A DNA stretch of 64,000 bases, taken from an uncultured delta proteobacterium (GTDB lineage: Bacteria > Myxococcota_A > Polyangia > Polyangiales > Polyangiaceae). Under the pieces are notes generated by a model, which did not search any database, was not told the origin of the DNA, and saw nothing but the letters and a program-made list of their open reading frames with translations. Below, piece by piece: positions 43,323 to 52,258 of this stretch. Numbering within the stretch: the stretch's first letter is position 1; every line of letters begins with the position of its first letter. The DNA is taken from the NCBI GenBank assembly GCA_903892415.1, contig CAITIQ010000291.1:124001-188000 (forward strand), read 5' to 3'. The position numbers and the translations under genes were made by a program.

Positions 43323-44623
43323 CGGAGTTCCGTCCCTTGCTCGATCGCGCTCATGGGTACGAACGACTCGAAGTCACTGACGCTCGATTGCCCATCCGCG
43401 GTAACAAAGATCGCCCGCACGGGAAGCCCGCTATTGCGCAGTTCCTTGATGACCGTACCCCGGCGTTGATCCGTATCGCAAGCGATCAAGAGCAGCGAAG
43501 AAAGCCCGGCCGCTCCGTCAACAACGATGCTGTCTTGGAGCTGCTCGTCGCTGAAGGTTAGTAGGCCAAGCCGATCCATGATCACATCCAAACAGGCTCT
43601 GCCCGACGCGCGATTGAGTCGCAACACCTCACGCCCGATGAGCAGCCGTTCCAAGGCATCGCCAGTTTCAAGTAGATGACGAGTGACCCCAGCAGCCAAC
43701 ATCAAGGTCGCCTCCTTTGCATCGCGCGATGCATCCGCCCCATCGGTTAGGATGAACAGGCCCAACTTATCGTTACGCTCTGCGAGGAAGGTCTTCACGT
43801 GCGGCTTGCCGGTCCTGGCCCACGTTCTAGCGTGCAGGTGCCGAAGCGAATCACCAACTCGATAAGGCCTAACCCCGCCGAACTCTGCGTCGCCTCGCGC
43901 CAACGAGGGCAGCTGCTTTCCGTTGGCTCTCGGCGCCAACGCTGGCGCCTTGACGGAGACCACCGTCGCAAACCTCGGAACCACCACGAAAAGAGGTGCT
44001 TCGCTCGCCCGGCGTGGGCCTAAAGCAAGCCCCATCGGCACGAGCAGCGCTGCCTCGAACGGATCGATGTGGTGCTCGCCCCGCGCCATGAAGGTGGCCT
44101 CCGCCGTAAGCACGGCCTCGCGACCAGGTTCGATCACGGCGACGCCCGCCGCTGCTTGTTGCCATCTTCCGTCCCATGGCAGAAAGGGGGTCAGCAAACG
44201 AATGCCCGCTAAGGTTCGCGTGCCCTGATTCGAGAGGTGCACCGTGAATCGCTGAACGGCGTCCATCGTGACGCGCCGAGGGACTTCAACTTTGACCACC
44301 AGCGTGCGAGCTCGAAAGAGCGGCCGCGTCACCAGCGATACGAAAATGAGCCCTACCATCATGGCGAACAGCAGGTGAATCTGACTGCGGGCGACATCGA
44401 GTCCAGCAAATCCGATCAATAGGGTGAGCATGAACACAGCTCGGCCCTCTCGGCTCAACGCGGATATGCCGGACATCCAGGGCCGGAGCAGCAGGGCGAA
44501 CTTGCTTTGCCGATAGCGATCACGATCGGCTTTGGTTGCAGGAATCAGGATGTGGTTGAGCCGAGCCAGCTCACGTTTGGACTTAAGAATGTCCCGCATG
44601 CGCATCCACGCCGTGCGTTTCAT
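43316..44623 (-). CDS. DUF58 family protein
   Basis: A 435-residue protein with two early membrane helices (around FMLTLLIGFAGLD and IHLLFAMMVGLIFVSL), a beta-rich middle and the DUF58 core GVRPYRVGDSLRHLHARTWARTGKP. A VWA-like fold follows (LGLFILTDGADASRDAKEA), with a degenerate metal site. DUF58 proteins go with MoxR ATPases and transglutaminase-like proteins in a conserved operon; they are thought to be structural partners of the complex. It is translationally coupled on both sides (ATGA with MoxR, overlap with the transglutaminase). Confidence 0.9.
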   Translation of the reverse strand: MKRTAWMRMRDILKSKRELARLNHILIPATKADRDRYRQSKFALLLRPWMSGISALSREGRAVFMLTLLIGFAGLDVARSQIHLLFAMMVGLIFVSLVTRPLFRARTLVVKVEVPRRVTMDAVQRFTVHLSNQGTRTLAGIRLLTPFLPWDGRWQQAAAGVAVIEPGREAVLTAEATFMARGEHHIDPFEAALLVPMGLALGPRRASEAPLFVVVPRFATVVSVKAPALAPRANGKQLPSLARGDAEFGGVRPYRVGDSLRHLHARTWARTGKPHVKTFLAERNDKLGLFILTDGADASRDAKEATLMLAAGVTRHLLETGDALERLLIGREVLRLNRASGRACLDVIMDRLGLLTFSDEQLQDSIVVDGAAGLSSLLLIACDTDQRRGTVIKELRNSGLPVRAIFVTADGQSSVSDFESFVPMSAIEQGTELRC

Positions 44624-45570
44624 CTAGGAACAGGGACCTCTTTCAATAGCGTCGTGATGACGGTGTCCGTGCTGATTCCGCCGTAGCGCGCTCTCTCGGT
44701 GAGCATCAGCCGATGTCCGAGCACCGCATAAGCAAGATCTTGGATGTCGTCTGGGGTAACAAAGTCTCGGGAGTGAACGAAGGCTCGAGCTTGGCAAGCG
44801 CGGTAGAGCGTGATGGCCCCACGCGGGCTAACACCCAACGCTACGTTGTCATTGTTCCTCGTTTGCGCCACGAGCCTGCGTAAATAAAGCAGCACCCGCG
44901 GCTCCACGCGGACCTGGCGGACTTGCTGCCTAACCTCGGCAAACTCCGCTTCACTCGCTACAGGCTTCACCTCTCCGAGCGGGAACCCGCCGCCCTCGCG
45001 CACCAGCATTTCCAGCTCGTCTTCTTCGCTTGGGTAACCCATCGCCAGGCGTAGGGTGAAACGGTCGAGCTGCGCTTCAGGGAGCGGATAGGTGCCCTGA
45101 AAATCGAGTGGGTTCTGAGTTGCAAGAACGATGAACGGGCCCGGAAATGTGTAGGTGTGGCCATCAACGGTTACCTGCCGCTCGCTCATGGCCTCCAACA
45201 AAGCTGATTGTGTGCGTGGCGACGCCCGGTTGATTTCATCAGCCAACAGCACCTGCGTGAAGACTGGCCCCTTCTGAAAGTGGAGCTGCCCATCAGTGCC
45301 CAAAGTCTGCGAGCCGATAATGTCGGTGGGGAGCAGATCAGGGGTGAATTGAATGCGCGAGAAGCTGAGCTCGAGCGAGCGGGCAAACGCCTTCGCGAGC
45401 GTCGTCTTTCCCACGCCCGGAACATCCTCGATGAGGACGTGACCCTCCGCGAGAGCACCGATGATCAAAAGCTCGAGCGCTCGTGGCTTTCCTCGAATCA
45501 CACTCGCGAGCGAGTGGGCAAGTCGGGTCGTCAATCCCTCACGTTCGGCCACTTGGCCTGAGTACCACAC
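44620..45570 (-). CDS. MoxR-family AAA+ ATPase
   Basis: A 316-residue AAA+ ATPase of the MoxR core type. Walker A is in EDVPGVGKTTLAK, Walker B in LLADEINRASPRTQ, sensor 1 in VLATQNPLDFQGTYPLPEAQLD, and the lid has GVSPRGAITL. It drives assembly or activation of the DUF58/transglutaminase partners. A GTG at 45570 is used as start; a GTG six codons later is the alternative. It is divergent from the DUF4442 gene with only about 35 nt between starts. It differs clearly from the first MoxR gene (17242), so the window holds two separate MoxR systems. Confidence 0.92.
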   Translation of the reverse strand: MWYSGQVAEREGLTTRLAHSLASVIRGKPRALELLIIGALAEGHVLIEDVPGVGKTTLAKAFARSLELSFSRIQFTPDLLPTDIIGSQTLGTDGQLHFQKGPVFTQVLLADEINRASPRTQSALLEAMSERQVTVDGHTYTFPGPFIVLATQNPLDFQGTYPLPEAQLDRFTLRLAMGYPSEEDELEMLVREGGGFPLGEVKPVASEAEFAEVRQQVRQVRVEPRVLLYLRRLVAQTRNNDNVALGVSPRGAITLYRACQARAFVHSRDFVTPDDIQDLAYAVLGHRLMLTERARYGGISTDTVITTLLKEVPVPR

Positions 45571-45605
45571 GCGACAAGGGATTTCATGGACGGCTCGTGG
45601 CGCTC

Positions 45606-46151
45606 ATGCAATTAGGCCCCATGTCCGCCTGGGGCCCCCTTTCCTACCTATCGCCCAAAGCCATCGCCGAGAGTGATCGCAACGTCATTCGCGAGCTTTG
45701 GGATCGCCTGTCTTCGTTGCCGCTGGGCAAAGGGCTCTTCAGCCGAGCGATTGGGATGGCCGCGCCCTACACCGGCACCATCGACGCGAAGGTAACCACC
45801 TTGCGCACCGGCTACGCCGAAGTGGAAATGCTTGACCGGCCAGGTCTTCGAAATCACCTTTCGAGCGTTCACGCGGTGGCGCTCGTGAACTTGGCCGAGC
45901 TCACTGGCAACGTGGCACTCGCGTACTCCCTCCCGCCCGACGGTCGATTCATCGTCTCGGGGCTCAGCATCGAGTACCTGAAGAAGTCTCGCGGTAAGAT
46001 CCGAGCAACCAGTGAATGTCCGGTTCCCCACTCGAGCGAACGCGCCGAATACATCGTTCCGGTGCAGATGTGGAACCAACAGGGTGAAGAAGTAGCTCGT
46101 GCTGAGCTGCGTAGTTTGGTGGGCCCCAAGCGCCAGAAGGCAGACTCATGA
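45606..46151 (+). CDS. DUF4442 hotdog-fold thioesterase-like protein
   Basis: About 181 residues from the ATG at 45606; an ATG at 45621 is also possible. The hotdog signature of YiiD_C/DUF4442 is seen: GYAEVEMLDRPGLRNHLSSV, then HAVALVNLAELTGNVALAY, and IVSGLSIEYLKKSRGKIRA. Family members resemble acyl-CoA or acyl-ACP thioesterases, but the natural substrate is unknown. Its stop overlaps the ATG of the YhbY gene by 4 nt. Confidence 0.85.
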   Translation: MQLGPMSAWGPLSYLSPKAIAESDRNVIRELWDRLSSLPLGKGLFSRAIGMAAPYTGTIDAKVTTLRTGYAEVEMLDRPGLRNHLSSVHAVALVNLAELTGNVALAYSLPPDGRFIVSGLSIEYLKKSRGKIRATSECPVPHSSERAEYIVPVQMWNQQGEEVARAELRSLVGPKRQKADS

Positions 46152-46543
46152 AACTCACAGGCAAACAGATCCGGTTCTTGCGGGCTCTCGGTCATCACTT
46201 GGATCCCGTGGTCCAGCTTGGAAAGAATGGTCTAACGGACCAGGCTACCCACGCACTGGATGAGGCGCTCACGCGGCATGAGCTCATCAAACTGAGAATT
46301 GGCACTGAGTGCCCCGAAGGCAAAGCTGAAATCGCTGAACGAGTGCCCGCTGCCTTGTCGGCAACCGTGGCTCAGGCTCTCGGGCGGACACTGCTGATCT
46401 ACCGACGTAACCCGAAGAAGCCGGTCATCAAGCTCCCGACGACGGACGACGCCAAGAAGGCCAAACGCGAGGCCGAGAAGAAGGCCAGGCTGGCGGCCAA
46501 GGGCGTTCCGGCCAAGGCGGTTCCCGCGAAGGGCACAGACTGA
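46148..46543 (+). CDS. yhbY: YhbY/CRM-domain RNA-binding protein
   Basis: A 131-residue protein. The N-terminal 95 residues form a CRM (YhbY) domain: LTGKQIRFLRALGHHLDPVV, the QLGKNGLT motif with the GxxG-like loop, and RTLLIYRRNPKKP at its end. YhbY binds pre-50S ribosomal subunits and assists assembly. A Lys/Ala-rich tail of about 35 residues is extra compared with the E. coli protein. It is coupled to the DUF4442 gene and followed after 2 nt by the deacetylase lipoprotein, so the three probably form one transcript. Confidence 0.92.
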   Translation: MKLTGKQIRFLRALGHHLDPVVQLGKNGLTDQATHALDEALTRHELIKLRIGTECPEGKAEIAERVPAALSATVAQALGRTLLIYRRNPKKPVIKLPTTDDAKKAKREAEKKARLAAKGVPAKAVPAKGTD

Positions 46544-46545
46544 AG

Positions 46546-48021
46546 GTGGCCCTGCGTGGGTGCAGGTTGTTGATCGCGGTCGCGAGCCTGCTCGCGACAG
46601 TCGCCTGCAACGAAGAGCCTCACGCGACTACGCCAGAGCCGGGCCTTGCGCCTTCGGGACCCGCCACCGTTGCCGAGGTGGCCGACGTACCGCCCGCTAA
46701 CGCCGCGGACGCAACGGCTATCCCGATTGTCGGCGCTGGGCCAGCTGCCTCAGCTGGCCCAAGCTCGAGCGCTTCACCGCTTGCATCGGCCAGCGTTGCT
46801 TCTGCGGACCCGCTCACGATTACCCTGCCACGTGAGCCCTCCGTCCACTCCTTCGAGGAGGGGCCTTTTTACTTTACTGCGGCGTTCGATGGCAGCCTCC
46901 GCTACTCGCTTTGGCTGCGCACGATGGCGTTCTCACGCAGGATGGCCGGCGCCTACCAGCGTGCTCCGCATTTTACCTACTTCGTCAATGCCGCGTTCTT
47001 CTCCACCTCGCCTGGCAAGAGTGACGTGGGCAAAGCCATGTCGCGGGCCGAGGTGCTGGTCCGACGTGCGTTAGCGCAACAGGCCATCAACGAGGGGCAC
47101 GAGATCGCCAACCACGGCGCAGGGCACCTCGATGGTCGTTTCTTCGACCGCATGGCTTGGCTCAGTGAGTTTGAACGCTTTCACCAGATCATGGCCTCCG
47201 CCGTATTCGAGCCGATCCCAAACAGCGAAGGGGAGGGCTTCGTCTTTCCGCGTTTTGATGCGTTGAGTACCGCACCGGTAGGAGAGCTCGGTGCAGCTTG
47301 TTCCACCGATACCGACTGCACTTCCAAGCGGTGCGTCTTCCCGTCCGCGGGCCAAGGTATTTGCTCTGAACCATGCAACCTCAAGCAGAAGTGCCAACCT
47401 GGCTTTGCCTGCGGAGCCCCGATGTTTCGCAGCGATACTGACTTATGTTTGCCGGTCCCGAGCTTCCCAGTGGAGCTGGACGGGCAGACGCTCTTTGACG
47501 CTAAAGGTGAACCCAACTTCAAACACCCCAAGCTCAAGCCATACAAGATTGTAGGCTTCCGCGCCCCGTACCTCGGGGCGAACAATGAGCTATACGAGGC
47601 GCTCTTCGAGCGTTCCTACGAATACGATACGAGCCAGTCGGCGAGCCCAGGCCCTCCCTTCGCCTTTCGCGATCAGCCCCGCACCAAGTCGGTGCTCGAG
47701 TTCCCGCTCACGGTGCATCAAGGCGTGTTGACCATCCCAATGGACTACAACTACGCCCAGCTGAAGGCGACGCCGGAGCGGATGTTCAAAGACTATAAGA
47801 CCGGCATTGCCGGAGCTATCGCCGGCAAAAGAGTCCCCTTTAATATTGGCCATCACTTCGCCATGTGGAGCGAGGGTGGCTACCTCAAAGTGCTAGAGGA
47901 CACGGTCGAATACGTGCTTGCAGGATGCAACGTTGGAGCTGAGGCTCAATGCCCCCAAGCTGAAGTTGTCTCTTTCCGCGAGCTAGCTAGTTCCTTGCTC
48001 CAGCCACCGGCCAAGCCATAA
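46546..48021 (+). CDS. polysaccharide-deacetylase-like lipoprotein with Cys-rich insertion
   Basis: A 491-residue protein starting at a GTG 2 nt after yhbY. The lipobox is LATVAC (Cys21), then an Ala/Pro/Ser linker. The NodB-like fold is visible as YFTAAFDGSLRYS (motif 1, altered), NHGAGHLDG (motif 2, H-x3-H) and GFRAPYLGAN (motif 3, R-x-P-Y), with a late IGHHF. Between motifs 2 and 3 there is an insert of about 60 residues with ten cysteines (STDTDCTSKRCVF, EPCNLKQKCQPGFACG), resembling myxobacterial Cys-rich modules. It is probably exported and surface-attached. Altered motif 1 leaves catalytic activity uncertain. Confidence 0.8.
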   Translation: MALRGCRLLIAVASLLATVACNEEPHATTPEPGLAPSGPATVAEVADVPPANAADATAIPIVGAGPAASAGPSSSASPLASASVASADPLTITLPREPSVHSFEEGPFYFTAAFDGSLRYSLWLRTMAFSRRMAGAYQRAPHFTYFVNAAFFSTSPGKSDVGKAMSRAEVLVRRALAQQAINEGHEIANHGAGHLDGRFFDRMAWLSEFERFHQIMASAVFEPIPNSEGEGFVFPRFDALSTAPVGELGAACSTDTDCTSKRCVFPSAGQGICSEPCNLKQKCQPGFACGAPMFRSDTDLCLPVPSFPVELDGQTLFDAKGEPNFKHPKLKPYKIVGFRAPYLGANNELYEALFERSYEYDTSQSASPGPPFAFRDQPRTKSVLEFPLTVHQGVLTIPMDYNYAQLKATPERMFKDYKTGIAGAIAGKRVPFNIGHHFAMWSEGGYLKVLEDTVEYVLAGCNVGAEAQCPQAEVVSFRELASSLLQPPAKP

Positions 48022-48036
48022 CTGCCGCTTAGGCTA

Positions 48037-48068
48037 AGAAGCCGAAGGCCCTTCGACCTTCGGCTTCT
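48037..48068. terminator. 12-bp hairpin between convergent genes
   Basis: AGAAGCCGAAGG at 48037-48048 pairs perfectly with CCTTCGGCTTCT at 48057-48068 across an 8-nt loop. It sits between the stop codons of convergent genes and probably works as a bidirectional terminator, although neither side has a T-run. Confidence 0.6.
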
Positions 48069-48082
48069 CGCGACCCGCTAAC

Positions 48083-49207
48083 TCACTTCGAAACGATGGT
48101 GGCCTTGCCCGGCGTCACATACCGCTCAATGGCTACGTCCCCCGTGAGGTACGCATCATACTCTCCAATGTCACGCAGGTAGCGCTCGAAGAACGCTGCC
48201 ACATAGGCCTTGGACATCCCATTGACTTCAGCGTTGGGCGCGGTGGCCGCGTTGCAGAAACTACAGGTGAATCCGCAACTAGCCACGTCGTCGAGGAAGC
48301 TCATGTGATTGGCTCCATTCACCGTCACCTGGAAGGAGGGTGAGTTAGCGCCAGCGTAGAAGGTCGTGAAGTTGTCTGCGGCCGGAGCGCAGGGCTGAAA
48401 CCCGCCGGATGCGTCGGTTGTTTCTCCGAGGAAGCCGGTGGGCACGTTGAGTGAAGGCATGAGCGCGCTCACGTCCGGGCAATCCGCCGGACTACAGCTC
48501 ATTGAGCTATCCACCGGGTCGAGCGCGATCACCGCCTTGACCCTGGAATCATACGTTGCAGCGAGCAGGGCGCCCTTGCCACCCAAGGAGTGACCCGTCA
48601 TCCCGACGTTGGTGGTGTCCGCAAGCGAGCTCACGGAAGCGTTGGTGGCGGCCCAATCGATGGCGCCAATCATGTCCCGGGCTACGTTGACATGACTGGT
48701 GCCAAAAAAGCTCGTCGGGAAGTCAGGCAGCAAGGCGACGTAGCCAAAGGACGCTAGCCGTTGCGCATACCCCTCATACTGCGTCGTCGGGAGTTGGAAG
48801 CCGTGGCCGATCACGACGACGGGGAAGGGGCCGCCCGAGCTGGGAGCGAAACCCGAGATTGCAACGGTGTTGCCGGTGGCCGCCACGGTGGTGGAGCCGC
48901 TTACGGCCATCGTGGCGAAAGGCCCGTCAAGGTTGGGGTCGGGAACGCTGGCTGCGCCTCCTTGACCTTGCCCACCGCCACCAGGGCCTTGTGCGCCTTG
49001 GTTTTGGCCGCCCTCTCCTCCGCCGGCGGCATTCCCACCTTGGGCTTGGCCGCCACCGCCGCTGCTGCTGCTTGCTGCACCTGAGCCGGGATTTCCTGCG
49101 CCCGAGGAGCTATCTCCTCCTGCTCCGGCTGCGCCCGAACCGGTGTCGTCAGAACACCCCACCAGAGCAGCGATCACCGTGAGAGCAAGCATTCGTGAAG
49201 CACGCAT
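48083..49207 (-). CDS. lipoprotein alpha/beta hydrolase (PETase/chlorophyllase-like)
   Basis: A 374-residue protein with lipobox ALVGC and a Gly/Ser/Gln-rich linker of about 70 residues. The hydrolase domain has VVVIGHGFQLPT (oxyanion region), the nucleophile elbow GHSLGGKGA, ALDPVDSS near the acid position, and a His in GANHMSFLDD. The order fits the dienelactone-hydrolase/PETase-like/chlorophyllase group of secreted esterases. A cysteine-rich segment (SCGFTCSFCNA) after the His may be disulfide-bonded. The ribosome-binding site TAGGAGG at 49214-49220 lies 6 nt before the ATG. It follows pmbA on the same strand by 86 nt. Confidence 0.85.
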   Translation of the reverse strand: MRASRMLALTVIAALVGCSDDTGSGAAGAGGDSSSGAGNPGSGAASSSSGGGGQAQGGNAAGGGEGGQNQGAQGPGGGGQGQGGAASVPDPNLDGPFATMAVSGSTTVAATGNTVAISGFAPSSGGPFPVVVIGHGFQLPTTQYEGYAQRLASFGYVALLPDFPTSFFGTSHVNVARDMIGAIDWAATNASVSSLADTTNVGMTGHSLGGKGALLAATYDSRVKAVIALDPVDSSMSCSPADCPDVSALMPSLNVPTGFLGETTDASGGFQPCAPAADNFTTFYAGANSPSFQVTVNGANHMSFLDDVASCGFTCSFCNAATAPNAEVNGMSKAYVAAFFERYLRDIGEYDAYLTGDVAIERYVTPGKATIVSK

Positions 49208-49293
49208 CGGAAGCCTCCTAAAAGTCGGATCCGGACGTCCTACTGCTCTGCAACGGCGTCAAGCCGAAGCGAATACCCTGGCGCGCAACTGGA

Positions 49294-50616
49294 CTAGCCG
49301 CCGGCGAATTGAACGTCCGAGAACACCAGCGTCGGCGTGAGGGTCGACGAGTACGGGTACGGGTCATTGCCTATCATGGTCAGCTTCTTCCAAAGCTCAG
49401 CCTGATTGCCCGAGATATTCATCTCGCCGATCGGTTTGACCAGCGCTCCCTTGTCCACCAAGAAGCCTTGAATCCCAAATGAGTAGTCGCCTGTGGTGCC
49501 ATTGGAGTTGCCGCCGAGGAAGCCGGTCACCAAAACGCCCTTACCCACTTTACTTAGGATCTTATCCAGCCCGTCCGCTCCTAGGGCGAACGTCAGATTG
49601 GAGGAGCTACCCGTCGTCGGAGCGAGCTTCAGCTTTCGACCGTAATAGTCATCAATATAGTAGCTCTTCAGTATCCCCTGCTCAATCACGGGAAACTTCT
49701 TGGCGGAGATGCCCTCTCCGTCCCATAAACGAGATCCAAGCCCTCTCGTCACGAAGGGGTCATCCGTAATGCTCAATAGCTTGGAGCTGACCTCCTTGCC
49801 GATCTTGCCGTCGAGGAAGGACTGCTTCTGTTGCAAGCTGCGTGCACTCAACGGCCCCAGCAGGGCGCGAACCAGCCTGGCCCCGACTCTGTTCTCCACG
49901 ATCATGGGCAGCACCGTGCTGTCCATTTTGGTCGAACCGATGCAGGCCAAGGCTCGTTCTGTGGCCTTCTTGCCAATGGCTTCCGCCTTGGGCAGGTCTG
50001 CGAAGTAGCGTGTCCCAGCCGCGTCGTAGCCGTCAGGGCGTCTTCCGTCTGGATCCTTCACCGTGGTTGCCGCATAGGCACTAAAGCTGGTGACGCGCCG
50101 TTCCCCGATGAAGCCGTTCGAGGTGACTCGCGCGCCCTCCGAGCTCGTATCGGAAACGCTGCTCTCTACGCTCAGGATCTCCCCCTTGCCACTCACTGAC
50201 CGGGCGGCTTCCTCGAGCGCCTTGGCGAACTCGCGGCGCTTGTCAGCCGTGACCGAGTCGTAGTCGGGGTCCTCACACTGCAGGTCCTTGTTGGCGCGCC
50301 CTTCATAGAGCTTTGGATCGCACAAGGTCCTGTTCTCGTCAGGAGACAGGGTGCGTGCCATTCCCAGCGACTCATTGACGAACGCCTTGAGGGCGTCCGG
50401 TCGAAGATCACTCGTGCTTACTACGGAATAGCGCCCGTCGACGTAGAGCGCCAAGGAGACTCCGCGCGAGGTGGCCTCACTCACTTTTTCGACCCGGCCA
50501 TCCCGCCAGGCAATCTCCACTTCACGACTTTTGTAGGCGCTGGCCATTACCTCATTGGCGCCGCCGGCCTTCGCGACCTCAACCACCTGCTGCGCAACCG
50601 TCAGAAGATCACTCAT
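49294..50616 (-). CDS. pmbA: TldE/PmbA-family protease subunit
   Basis: About 440 residues from the ATG at 50616, which overlaps the tldD stop (ATGA). It lacks the HExxxH motif of TldD, as expected for the non-catalytic TldE/PmbA partner. Family segments: REVEIAWRDGRVEKVSEAT at the N-terminus, GISAKKFPVIEQGILKSYYIDDYYGRKL, and GNSNGTTGDYSFGIQGF with EMNISGN near the end. TldD and TldE form a heterodimer that degrades unfolded peptides and matures microcin-type peptides. No signal peptide is seen, in contrast to the adjacent TldD. Confidence 0.92.
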   Translation of the reverse strand: MSDLLTVAQQVVEVAKAGGANEVMASAYKSREVEIAWRDGRVEKVSEATSRGVSLALYVDGRYSVVSTSDLRPDALKAFVNESLGMARTLSPDENRTLCDPKLYEGRANKDLQCEDPDYDSVTADKRREFAKALEEAARSVSGKGEILSVESSVSDTSSEGARVTSNGFIGERRVTSFSAYAATTVKDPDGRRPDGYDAAGTRYFADLPKAEAIGKKATERALACIGSTKMDSTVLPMIVENRVGARLVRALLGPLSARSLQQKQSFLDGKIGKEVSSKLLSITDDPFVTRGLGSRLWDGEGISAKKFPVIEQGILKSYYIDDYYGRKLKLAPTTGSSSNLTFALGADGLDKILSKVGKGVLVTGFLGGNSNGTTGDYSFGIQGFLVDKGALVKPIGEMNISGNQAELWKKLTMIGNDPYPYSSTLTPTLVFSDVQFAGG

Positions 50617-52181
50617 GACTTCTTGCTCCCGCCAACCGTGATCGCGCTGACGCGCACCGTGGGCATCCCTTGACTTACGGGTACGCTCTGACCGTCTTTT
50701 CCGCACGTCCAGCCGCCTTCATCAATGGTCAGGTCGTCGGCCACCATGTCGATGCGCTCCAGAACCTTGGGGCCATTTCCAATGATGTTTACGTCTTTGA
50801 TTGGGCGGGTCAGTTTGCCGTCTTCAATCATGTAGCCGTTCTTGACATAGAAGGTGAAGTCGCCCGGGCCAATCTTTACTTGGCCATTGGAGAAGTTGGT
50901 GCAGTAGATACCCTTCTTGACGCTGGCGATGATTTCGTCCTTCTTGTGCGGCCCGTTCAACATGTAGGTGGAGCGCATGCGCGGCATGGGCACGTGACGG
51001 AAACTCTCCCTCCGGCCGCTGCCCGTCGGCTGTACACCATAGTGTTTGGCTGAGATCGAGTCGTGCAGATAGGTGGCTAACGTGCCGCCCTCGACGAGCA
51101 TCGTCTTGTCGGCAATGTTGCCCTCATCGTCGACGTTGATGGAGCCACGGGCGCGGTCGATCGTGCCGTCGTCGACGATATTGACGAAGGGTTGAGCAAC
51201 CGGTTTTCCGATTTTGTCCGAGAAAATCGACGTGTTCTTACGATTGAAGTCGGCCTCCATCCCGTGGCCGATCGCTTCGTGGAGCAAGATCCCGGAGGAC
51301 CCTGCCGCCATGACGATCGGTAGCTCTCCCGCGGGGGCTTGCACTGCTTCAAACAGGATTACCGTCCGCGCGACAGCCTCCCGCACCATGCGGTCCAGAC
51401 GCTCTTCCGAGTAAAAGCCGATGTCCTCGCGTCCAGCAATATTGTAGGAATTCTGCTCGCGCACGCCGTTCTGCTCGCCTACGCAAGAGAGCCAGAGCTG
51501 TGTCATCGGTTGGGTGTCTTCAATCAGTCGCCCGGTGGAGTCGGCAATCAGCACCGCGCCGAACTCGTCCGACATGCCTGTCGTGACCTTCTTGATCCGT
51601 GCGTCAGCTTTGAAGGCTTGCTCGTTTAGGCGGGTAAGGAACGGGAGCCGCTCCTGTGGCTTTACGTCGTTCCATGAGCGCGTCAGCGCATAGCGAGAGG
51701 GAAACGCCGCATGCGTGCCCGGGTCCGCGCGGAAGCTTTGCGGCGCCTCCCGCGAAGGACCATCGGCAATCGCTGCGGCCGTCGCTGCGGCTCGCTTCAG
51801 CGCGTCCGCCGTTAGTTCCTCGGTATAGCCGTAGCCGGTCTGGTCTCCCTTCACGACCCTCACGCCAACCCCGAGATCCACCGAGGCGTACGCGCGGTTG
51901 ACCTCGCCATCCTCGAGCGCCATCGTGCGGGAAACACGATGCTGAAAGAAGACGTCAGCATAGTCGCCACCTTTGGCTAGCGCGGTTGAGATCGCCTCGC
52001 GGATCATCGACTCCGTCACGCCGAACTGGGCAAAGTACACAATCTGCGCGGGCCCTCTCGCGGTCGCGCCGCCTCCAACCAGCGGTGGAGTGTTCAAGAC
52101 CGAACTGATTGAGGGGTTGCAGGCCGCCAAGGTGGCCGCACCAACTGCTGCACCAAAATGAAGGACGTCACGTCGGAACAT
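50613..52181 (-). CDS. tldD: TldD-family metalloprotease with Tat-type lipoprotein signal
   Basis: About 522 residues from the ATG at 52181. The catalytic zinc motif HEAIGHGMEAD (HExxxH) is intact, with the family segments GVGVRVVKGDQTGYGYT, NVDDEGN, and DVNIIGNGP. The N-terminus is unusual: MFRRDVLHFGAA followed by VGAATLAAC, which is a twin-arginine signal ending in a lipobox (Cys21). Classical TldD is cytoplasmic. If the signal works, this protein is exported folded and lipid-anchored. It is followed directly by pmbA with a 4-nt overlap. TACACT 7 nt before ATG could be a -10 element. The small Cys-rich lipoprotein gene lies 77 nt upstream. Confidence 0.9.
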   Translation of the reverse strand: MFRRDVLHFGAAVGAATLAACNPSISSVLNTPPLVGGGATARGPAQIVYFAQFGVTESMIREAISTALAKGGDYADVFFQHRVSRTMALEDGEVNRAYASVDLGVGVRVVKGDQTGYGYTEELTADALKRAAATAAAIADGPSREAPQSFRADPGTHAAFPSRYALTRSWNDVKPQERLPFLTRLNEQAFKADARIKKVTTGMSDEFGAVLIADSTGRLIEDTQPMTQLWLSCVGEQNGVREQNSYNIAGREDIGFYSEERLDRMVREAVARTVILFEAVQAPAGELPIVMAAGSSGILLHEAIGHGMEADFNRKNTSIFSDKIGKPVAQPFVNIVDDGTIDRARGSINVDDEGNIADKTMLVEGGTLATYLHDSISAKHYGVQPTGSGRRESFRHVPMPRMRSTYMLNGPHKKDEIIASVKKGIYCTNFSNGQVKIGPGDFTFYVKNGYMIEDGKLTRPIKDVNIIGNGPKVLERIDMVADDLTIDEGGWTCGKDGQSVPVSQGMPTVRVSAITVGGSKKS

Positions 52182-52258
52182 ACGGCCGAGTGTAGTGAGT
52201 TCAGCTCCGGGCGCCAGAGGATCACGGGCGGTTCCTCGCTCGAGGCAAACTCGGGAGG

